Below, in pieces: positions 1-7,600 of a stretch of 10,513 bases of DNA. The notes beneath the pieces were generated by a model. The model did not search any database, was not told the origin of the DNA, and was given only the letters and a program-made list of their open reading frames with translations. The stretch comes from Cephalothrix spiralis (Eukaryota; Nemertea; Palaeonemertea; Archinemertea; Cephalotrichidae): positions 1 to 10,513 of the forward strand of contig JAUCNG010402140.1 of assembly GCA_032353305.1 (NCBI GenBank), given 5' to 3'. A program made the position numbers and the translations under genes. Within the stretch, counting starts at the first letter, position 1, and each line of letters opens with the position of its first letter.

Positions 1-146
1 GTCGATTTTACCAAAATTGTGAACGATTAGGAATTTGTTAACCACATGACATTGTTGCCCAGTCCATATACTACTATGTCCCAGAAAATCTTTCTTGGGT
101 ATTTTTTCAAAACCTGTTTGTCCTTTGGGGGACCTGTGTCCGGTAC

Positions 147-760
147 ACAGCGCTCCTAGCGTTAATATCCCGGCATGCAGGGGAGGGGGTTGTCTTGAAA
201 GTGCAGACACCAACGTCTCCGAAGTGGATTTTTTTTGAAATTTTACATTGTGACCAACCACCCACCCCTTCGCTAACTTGACAATTGCGTCACTTCGCAG
301 ACACAACCTCAAAAGACCCAACCCAAACCATCACTAACTATACATTTTTTCACTTTTCAGACCCCGGTAGAAAAATATCCACTTTTTCTTAGGAAAAAAT
401 TTAAGCGCGTTGAAAAACAAATGCAAAATTTTGCCCCAATAAAGAGCGCTGCAGAAAATGTTGAAACAATTTTTACACCGCGGGAAAAAAATAGGGGGGA
501 CGCGTATTAATTGTTGAAAATATGAACCACTTTTTTGACATATTGCATCATTTTTCTGACACCACCCATTATCGAGACTAGAACCTCACTTTCAAGACGT
601 AAGGCTCGATCTAGACACCCACGTCTCGAAAGTGGTCTTTAAAGTGGGCCCAATTTCCAAAAACACCCCAGCAACCCGGGTTGGTGTCTGCAATTTCAAG
701 ACACCCCCCCCCCCCGATCCCGGTAGAATTGGCAAGGCTATAGCGCTCTGTAGCGCAGTT
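147..760. mobile_element. Composite inverted-repeat element, probable non-autonomous DNA transposon
   Basis: The segment 185-214 is an inverted match to 680-709, with about 28 of 30 bases equal (GTCTTGAAAGTGCAGACACC module). A direct 22-bp copy of part of the module is at 206-227 and 614-635 with three differences, and another inverted piece CTTTCAAGAC is near 589-598. Outside the clear arms the similarity continues through CCCGG to an AGCGCT-type motif on both sides. A 13-C run lies at 705-715 and beyond. There is no credible coding region. The ends and any target duplication are not defined. Confidence 0.5.
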
Positions 761-780
761 TTGGATATAACCTCATGCAC

Positions 781-1198
781 TTAAGATCATTTATAAATAA
801 TTTATTAAAACTATATTTGGAGGATTTCAATCGCGAATACCCCTGTAACAAACTTATTAAAATTTTTACAGTGTTTAAAGATAATTATTCTATTAAAACT
901 ATTGCTTAATAATTTGGTGAAAAAGTAGAATCCATATAATGATTTAAGAATGACAAAATAATAGTTTTTGAAAAAATGAAGTCATCAAAATTTCTGAAAT
1001 TGTCACCATTGCGAATTTAGACAGATTGTTTGTAAGACTATACAGCAGTGTCATCAGTTGTGTTCAGTAGTTCCAATTATCCACCTGATCAAATATTGGT
1101 GTTTTCTTTCCTAATATATATATATTATAATATTATATAATACGGTAATATTGATGCATTCATTTATAATACAAGGTAATTCACCAATAATTATGAGT
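781..1198. other. AT-rich non-coding stretch
   Basis: I see no exon, RNA gene or repeat with support here. A TA-rich run is present at about 1112-1140. This would be intron if copy 1 splices leftward. Confidence 0.5.
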
Positions 1199-1640
1199 GG
1201 AAATATAAACTTACCAATTTTTAATTCGCAAGGTAACTGTCGTTGTTCACTATACGTTATATAACATACGTTGAAGAACATTATCACCAATTTATAAAAA
1301 ATCCTCATTTTGATATCCATCAGATAAGCTTTTTCTGTTTGGCTGAATTAAGACAAAATTAAATTAAACAGAAACTCAGTCACTGCATTTGCAACATCTA
1401 TAACCATACTGGTCTATATCGATATATTGAGTCTGGAAATAACCCTTTCTCCAAAACGAATCCGCTGTTAGCAATTATTCTTGATACATTTATGTTAGAA
1501 TTTCTCTGAAAGTACAATGTTGGCTACATAACATATAAACTTTCAGCATTGCAAATCCATCTGGGGTTAAGGATCATAGAAGTTAATCCGATTAATGACT
1601 TAATAACGATTAATATATCAACATAAATTTAAAATCCCCA
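1199..1640. repeat. Duplicated segment, copy 1
   Basis: This segment holds first exon copy 1 and its upstream DNA. It matches 2153-2575 in the same orientation and order. Shared blocks include ATCCTCATTTTGATATCCA, GGAAATAACCCT, the exact 19-mer TTAGCAATTATTCTTGATA (1468-1486), GCAAATCCATCTGGG and GATTAATGACT. Shared non-coding blocks upstream of the exon could be promoter sequence, or simply remains of a recent duplication. Confidence 0.85.
1215..1308 (-). CDS. Signal-peptide first exon, copy 1 (partial gene)
   Basis: This exon encodes 31 residues plus one base: MRIFYKLVIMFFNVCYITYS, then a tail ending LPCELKI. It stops at ATTG|gtaagttta, the same donor and phase as copy 2. The two peptides share MRI-x-YKLV, the hydrophobic core, the Cys-Glu/Asp-Leu-Lys-Ile end and the splice phase. 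Non-coding sequence around them has more indels than the coding part, which suggests selection on the peptide. An in-frame ATG at 1320 would add four residues. Downstream exons must lie left of the window, or in 1-1214 where I see none convincingly. The pair may be alternative first exons of one gene or starts of two genes. Confidence 0.6.
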
Positions 1641-1898
1641 TGTTATCATGATGTTATTAACAGCATTGATGAGCATTGTCATTGAATGTAGAGATAAAAA
1701 CACAATAATCCGTTTTTGATATAAGTTGAAAAATCCCCAATAATAAACAAAAATAATTTAGAAATTTAAAATTTGTTAATTTCTAACGTTTCAAGTCTTC
1801 TCTATGAATCATCTTGAGAAATTTTATATCACAAATGACTGGAACATGTTAAATTTAATTAATGTAAAATAAACAAAATAAAATGTATGTAAAACTAC

Positions 1899-2039
1899 AA
1901 GGGAAAGGATTAATATAGGCATGACGGGACAAAATGACACATTGCAATTATACATGTAGATAAAATTACGAAAATATTTCATTTTATCTAATTGCAATGT
2001 GTCATTTGGTCTCTTCATGGCTATTAATCTTTTCCCTTA
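1899..2039. mobile_element. 141-bp foldback element (MITE-like hairpin)
   Basis: Left arm 1899-1966 and right arm 1981-2039 are inverted copies separated by a 14-base loop. They share AAGGGAAA, GATTAATA, an exact run of about 18 bases around AATGACACATTGCAATTA, and GATAAAAT. The left arm has an extra eight bases (TACATGTA). Weaker inverted similarity may extend to about 1842 and 2094. No target duplication was identified. The open frame across it is a by-product of the hairpin. Confidence 0.75.
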
Positions 2040-2152
2040 GGCCTTGTAAAGGCTTGTATTATTTGTTTAATTTAAAATGTTAATTCCAATTTTGAAAGTT
2101 CCTGTGGAAATTCCTCAAAACCTTCGTCTCGAGTCCGAGTACTGCTAAGTGA

Positions 2153-2575
2153 GATATAAACTTACCAATTTTTAAATCACAATGTAACTGACAGGTTGTA
2201 TAACCTAGATTGAACCAAATGAGCACCAATTTATATAAAATCCTCATTTTGATATCCAGCGGATAAGCTTTGAGAATTATTGACAAAATATAAGATTCCC
2301 ACCGATTGCAGCACTTCGGGAAACATCTGCATGTATCACCAAACCCTATCTGATGACCATAGCACTGGAAATAACCCTATATATCCGATGTTATATTAGC
2401 AATTATTCTTGATATATGTTTCCTGCATTTCAATGAACGTACCGGAACAAGAACACTAAAATTTTAACAAATTTCAGCTGCAAAGTGCAAATCCATCTGG
2501 GATTTATGATCTTTTAGAACGAAGTTAATCTGATTAATGACTAAATGACGATTAATGTAAAATTTAGTGTAAAAT
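2153..2575. repeat. Duplicated segment, copy 2
   Basis: This is the partner of 1199-1640, offset by about 0.93-0.95 kb. The exact 19-mer is at 2396-2414. A TATATA run on the minus strand at about 2379-2385, next to the shared GGAAATAACCCT block and about 130 bp before the ATG, could be a TATA box, but copy 1 lacks it at the same place. Confidence 0.85.
2166..2247 (-). CDS. Signal-peptide first exon, copy 2 (partial gene)
   Basis: This exon encodes 27 residues plus one base: MRILYKLVLIWFNLG, then a short tail with two Cys ending HCDLKI. It stops at the donor ATTG|gtaagttta. The Arg/Lys N-end followed by a hydrophobic stretch is a typical signal peptide. The start is the ATG at 2247-2245, because it is the start shared with copy 1. 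The upstream in-frame ATG at 2286 has no counterpart there, and the copy-1 codon at 1320 is CTG here. No downstream exon was found between this exon and copy 1. It is on the same strand as the channel gene and starts about 2.2 kb past its stop codon. The function of the mature protein is unknown. Confidence 0.6.
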
Positions 2576-3677
2576 TTTAATTGTTATGATCTCTTTAGAA
2601 ATATTGTCATGCATTGTCACTGGGGAATCTGCGGTCCACATTATATAGGATATGTATGTCGGCCTATGCATAATTTTGTTTAAGTGCTATTTGCATTACA
2701 ATATTTTACGTTGATGATTATAAAAAAGCTATTAACATCCTCATTGCTTATTGGCAAATGTATAGGGAAGTTAATTAAAGCTTAATTTAAATTTGTTTTG
2801 CAAATTAAGGCAGTAGAGTTCATAAATTTCAAGTGTCGGGATATTTAGTACTTATATACACATTTATTTACATTACAGTCATTTTTTGAATTAAATTAAT
2901 AATATATTTACTGTCGAATGACAAGGATCACGAGGTGGCTATCAGTTCTGTTATTAAGGATACATACTTAGATATTTTCATTATGAATTTCTCGTTTGAA
3001 CTGGAATTTTTCATTATATAGTATATTAACTATTTTCTTGATACCTCTTTAAGATAAATGTCTAATTTTTTCATGTCATGATCGAGTGCATTTCGTACCA
3101 GTAAATGAAACGAGTATTCAAGACATCATGACCTGAGCGATGCTTGCCGGAAAAAATTGAAAAAAGGAGCTGTACAGTTGGTTGAGTTTGTACAAATAAA
3201 GAGGGACACGCGATAAGTGCTTGCACTTTCTTATCAATCTGACCTTGAAATAAATTTTATAAATAATTATTATTGGCCTATAACAAATAAGCATGTTCAA
3301 TCAAGGACGAATATTATTATTTTTATTTAAATTTTCAATTGATAATTATAATACATGTGTATATACTAGCAGTCTCATTTTCATATCAAAGCCTTCATTA
3401 AAATTCGGTACGGTAACGAATAGATTCCAGTGGATTATGTTCTTTGAAATACCTTCTCCCTGAAATAATAAACAATAAGGCGTATAAATATTATTTAGAA
3501 AAAATCCCCTGGATTAAATAGGCCGATTTTTAACAGCCTTTTCACAAAAAAGAGACTTTGAAAATAAGCAGAAACAGTATATACATGCATGTATCTGTTT
3601 ATTTCACAATATTCAGAGATCTCAATGTTTGGTTTTATATCATGAAGTAACGAACATTTCTGAGTATGCCATGCATG
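2576..3677. other. Intergenic stretch with nothing recognised
   Basis: This 1.1-kb AT-rich region has stops in all frames and no exon with splice support. A short palindrome ATACATGCATGTAT occurs near 3581-3594. Minus-strand AATAAA hexamers occur, for example at 3603-3598, but cannot be tied to a transcript. Confidence 0.5.
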
Positions 3678-3680
3678 TAA

Positions 3681-3909
3681 AGCCTACCGCACACTAGTCC
3701 GTTAGAACGCAGGAACGTTAGAACATGTTTGATTTTTGTTGCGTTCTAGCGATTATGCCCCGCACACTATGAATTTTGATGCGGATCGGCGTTCTAGCGT
3801 TTTTGCGATTATGCGAATTAGTGTTGGTTAGGACAGGTTAGGAATTAGGATAACACAGTTTGATTTTTGTTGCGTTTCTGCGTTCTAACGGACTAGTGTG
3901 CGGTAGGCT
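3681..3909. mobile_element. 229-bp PIF/Harbinger-like MITE
   Basis: The terminal inverted repeats match perfectly for the first 32 bases, beginning AGCCTACCGCACACTAGTCC, at 3681 onward and ending at 3909. The element is flanked by TAA on both sides (3678-3680 and 3910-3912). A 3-bp TWA target duplication is typical of the PIF/Harbinger superfamily. Internally it has a 19-bp direct repeat (GTTTGATTTTTGTTGCGTT at 3727-3745 and 3858-3876) and an inner copy of the CCGCACACTA motif near 3758-3768. There is no coding capacity. Confidence 0.85.
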
Positions 3910-3912
3910 TAA

Positions 3913-4152
3913 CAGACTCGATTTACCAGATGAGCCAATAATTAACAATTACAATGTCCTCTAATTCATTTATGAGCTCTCATGATCGCGATCGGTCATT
4001 AAAATATATCAGATTAATTGGACTATAGTTTAGTGTTGATTTTATACAATTCATTTGAAGAGCTGTCATGCAATTTTGAGAATGGAGATTTTCTCAGTCG
4101 TGCTTTGTTGCGTTAGTTCGTTTCGGAGCCGCTATCTAAGTGGGTGCAGTGC
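3913..4152. other. Non-coding flank between MITE and tandem repeat
   Basis: No gene is seen. It holds only a short palindrome GATCGCGATC near 3984-3993. Confidence 0.4.
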
Positions 4153-4258
4153 TTTTCGGCCCCAACACGTTCGGCCCCAACACTTTCGGTCCAAACATTT
4201 TCGGCCCCAGTACATTTTCGGTCCCAGTACACTTTCGGCCCCAACATTGTCGGCCCCT
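4153..4258. repeat. Tandem repeat of 15-17 bp, about seven units
   Basis: Units follow the pattern TTCGGCCCCAACAC with small changes (CGGTCC, CAGTACA). The repeat lies 0.2-0.3 kb downstream of the channel stop codon. It creates repetitive peptides in several frames on both strands (Phe-Gly-Pro-Asn and Leu-Gly-Pro-Lys), which I do not regard as genes. Confidence 0.85.
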
Positions 4259-4320
4259 ATATACTCTTGATTTTAGGCACCAGGTTAGCTGTACTAGAAT
4301 AACGCCAAAGACACGAACTC

Positions 4321-4414
4321 TCATTCCGATCTCTGAATTTTCTGAATACTTATTGTATTCATCTACTATACAGTGGATACAATAAGTATTCAGTAGTGGA
4401 GGGGATCGGAATGA
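4321..4414. repeat. Long imperfect hairpin downstream of the channel gene
   Basis: Arms 4321-4361 and 4373-4414 surround a loop of about 11 bases. The inner stem CTGAATACTTATTGTAT pairs with ATACAATAAGTATTCAG, and the outer stem TCATTCCGATC pairs with GATCGGAATGA. It starts about 35 bp past the receptor stop codon and would fold in the 3' untranslated RNA if the transcript runs that far. Confidence 0.8.
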
Positions 4415-4447
4415 CAAACTCTCAGCGTTTCAGTTTCAGATTTTGCT

Positions 4448-4637
4448 TCATGGGCATTTTTGCTTACCAGATAAAGATGATCTTCTTCCCTTGGACTTAA
4501 AGTGTAAGATCTTTATTATCACAGCTAAGAAAGACACGCCAATGGCAGAGCTCAGAACAATGAGTTCGCCTATAAAATGAGTAAACTGAAGACTGTATTT
4601 CGCTACATTTACTTTGCAGGGTACATCTGTGAAGAAC
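4448..4637 (-). CDS. Receptor exon H, S2-M4 linker, M4 and C-terminal tail
   Basis: This 190-nt exon finishes Arg 554, encodes residues 555-616 and ends at TGA 4450-4448. The acceptor is cttatctcctttgcag. Cys 561 is the second half of the S2 disulfide. M4 spans about residues 576-598 (FIGELIVLSSAIGVS onward), followed by a basic tail KSKGRRSSLS. A strong donor TCTG|gtaagc at 4468/4467 precedes the stop by six codons, so a longer spliced C-terminal tail is possible. No minus-strand AATAAA was seen between 4447 and about 3604, which leaves the 3' end open. Confidence 0.85.
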
Positions 4638-7600
4638 CTGCAAAGGAGATAAGTTTTTATTAGAAGTAGAATTATAGTTAGTCCTACTCTTGTAAATGAA
4701 GATGACATCATGACTACAACATAATATCTTAACCGTAGCGTAAAATGGCAAAACTGCATTTTTGTTAAATTGTTGGTGTTGTTAATATGAAGTTCTGACC
4801 TTAGAACAAAAAAGTATTCAATTCTCCAAAAGTGGTATTTGATTTGTTGAAAAATGTTTCCATATTTAAATATTTTAAGCGTGTAGCAGTGATATATTGA
4901 TGTATAAAGGGTTTGGTTTAATCCTGACGATCTCCCCATAACTAGTATAAATGCTGAAGCGCGCGCCAGATTCAGCAAATACAGCCGGTAAGTGCAGTGT
5001 AGCTAGGGTGTCGAATGCCGACAGCAGGGCTTTTATTAAATAGCTTATGAAATTTTAAGAAACTATGGGGAAATCATTTTTCGATGATAGAGGTCATTAA
5101 GGGTCAAAATATGTATTTTTGGACCTTCTAGGATCTTCTAGGGCCAAATCTATCTCCTCCTAGGGTTTTGATCTCAGCCTAATGAAACTTATATGGAGCA
5201 TCATTAGACCATGAACTACAATAGTTTGATCAGTTAAGTATTTAGATCGCGTCAGGAGTCATTTCCAAGTGAGCTCCGTCGCGCCAGTGGCGTATTATTA
5301 AATTTGGCCCTCTTTCATTCTACTTCTTCGTTTTGAATAAAATTAAAGGTTGACAAAATTAACAGCATTAAGAATCGTATATTCATATTACCAATAGGCA
5401 ATAGCCTAATAATAGGCAATAGCCTATGAATATGCTATTGTTATTTCCTACTTACCGATCCCAATGTTCTTTTAGGCGTCCCGTTCTATCAATAAATTCT
5501 AAAGCTTCATTTACTTGAAGTTTTTGAGACTCCAAAATAGGGAATGCAATTTCTTGTTGGTTAAGAGTTTCTGGTCCTAGATAAATATCACAGGTTTCTG
5601 ATGAGCCTAGAAATTAGAATGATAAAAAATATAAGATCAAAGATGTCATTTTCCTTTCAAAATGTCGATGAGTCCAAAATTATCACTAGATAGCGCTAGT
5701 GGAATTAAACACCGCAGGCGGGGCCACTTTTTCGGAAGGGAGCAGCTATCATATCTAGCCTTAATCAAAACCGACTAAGTGCACACTGAAGCACTATATG
5801 TACCGCCACCACACCAGGATGTACCGCCACCACACCAGGGGAGTTAGCGTTAAAGACGTTAAAGGAATTGTGTGAATCGGAGCGATACGCAGATTATAAG
5901 CGCTGCATAGCGCTTAGCACTGCTTAACATCGCTGAAGGATTTCTTGACCACAAACTCCTGCATGTAGTGCATTTAGTGACTATAGTAATTATAAATAAG
6001 CGTATAACATTTTTTCTGAATGTATTTTAAATTTGATTTCCGTTTGAATATTAACCAATCAGGTTATTTGTTAATTTAATATTAAAGGTCCAGTAGATCG
6101 TAAACAATAACATTAGAACAATAGATTCCAGATTGATTATCAATTATTTAGCTCAGTAGGTTAAGGGGCTAGTCGTTATGTGCCGGAGAGTCGGTTCCTG
6201 AGGTCGCAGGTTCGAATACCGACAGGGGGAAAAATAGAAATATGGTTTCTGTGTCAGTGGTTCTTGCCTCATTTGGCAATTAGTAGTATATTTGACATAC
6301 TTTCATCATCTTTAAAGTACTACTTGCCCAGATAAAGCAAATAACTATATAACTTTCACTTTCGACCCCATAACCGGGCCCCATAAAATGTAAGGGAACT
6401 AGTCTAACCGGGCCCGTTGAGACTGATATAATGCCCTTGTACCCTGCGGCTTTAACATTATGTTGCACAGTACAGGTAGCCTATAAAGTTGCTTCTCTGA
6501 TGATGCAGATGGATTCTTCGAAAAGTTTAACTCTTTGAAAATGGAATTTATACTCATTGTTGCTTATTTGTGCATTAAACTTCCGGATTCATACCATGCA
6601 TGTCAAATATTGAAATCAATTATTTTTACCCACATACAAAAAAAAATTATGATGGCAAGAAGAAGTTTTTACCGACTATAGAAGACAATGTGTTTCTGTC
6701 TGCTGCAAAGGCAAAGTTACCACTATTCACCTTTGACATTACATCATCCGATGATAAAAAGAAATTCTCTTTCTGTTTCACATGATTGAATATTTGTGCT
6801 ATGGATTCCAGTTTGGAGTTTTTAAAATATTCATGAGTTGCCGAGTGATTGATAAATCCGAATTGCACATTATATCTCTGCTTAGAAAATTCGTCAAAAG
6901 TTCGAATTGGCGGAGTCAACTCTCGTTGTGTCAAAAATAAAACTAAATTTCCAGTGTATGATCCAAGAATTAAAAGTGTGAAAAAGAACATACAGATTGT
7001 AAATATTCTGATAGGCACCATTTGTGGCTCAAAATGGCTACCAAAACCCATAATAGTACACACTGCATACCAAATTGAGTTTGAGACATCGAAATACTTG
7101 TCAGCATTTTTTTCATACTGCCATGGATTCCATCGATATAAAAACCAAATGTATGAAGCTGATATGCAGCATGCTACAACAATGACACACCATACCATTG
7201 CGTTGAATGGACCAAGGAAGCCAAAATGGTGTGTTTCAGTTATATCATTTTTGACGATAAATGATATACCACTAAATGTGATAGCTCTTGCGAATTCGAC
7301 TCCTGCTTTGATTCTTGCGGGAGTTTTTAAAACTTGTCCAAGAATCATGATATTGTTATATTCCGGATGTTGGATATCGTGCTGAAAAAGATGAAAATAA
7401 GTATTTATATCGTGGTGATAAGACCATGCACAAGTGACACTCAAGAGATTGTAGCGGGATTAGTATTGTACCCACTCACTTTCTTGGTCACATCACTGAT
7501 CTCACCCAGCCAAAATACGTTTATCTGCTACATTATATTAAACGCAGGGTCATCGTTTGAGGGGGAGGGTGGCTAACGAACAATTAAAGAAAAAACCTTT

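Noticed and set aside
592-780. 62-codon minus-strand open frame
   Set aside because: It lies inside the inverted-repeat element and contains the C-run peptide Gly-Gly-Gly-Gly, with no family signal.
1089-1114. Possible 26-nt microexon continuing the copy-1 first exon
   Set aside because: An AG before GAAAGAAAACACC gives a short in-phase reading, but there is no pyrimidine tract, the donor is poor and a stop follows soon after.
1824-2018. 64-codon minus-strand open frame
   Set aside because: It spans the foldback hairpin and has no splice or homology support.
3118-3300. 60-codon minus-strand open frame
   Set aside because: It is low-complexity AT-rich sequence with no signal peptide exon boundary, domain or repeat in the window.
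3820-3850. TTAGG-type telomeric repeat remnant
   Set aside because: There are only a few scattered GTTAGG motifs inside the MITE and no tandem array.
4055-4417. Open frames with Gly-Pro-rich repeats on both strands
   Set aside because: They are produced by the 15-17 bp tandem repeat, lack splice or family support, and overlap on opposite strands.
5680-5705. CTCF-like insulator motif (TAGCGCTAGTGG)
   Set aside because: The match is loose, and a single weak motif match has little meaning without binding data.
6142-6235. Functional tRNA gene
   Set aside because: Box A and box B are present, but the acceptor stem and cloverleaf are not convincing.
6849-7385. 178-codon plus-strand open frame opposite exon F
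   Set aside because: It is the antisense shadow of a highly conserved channel exon and has no domain of its own.
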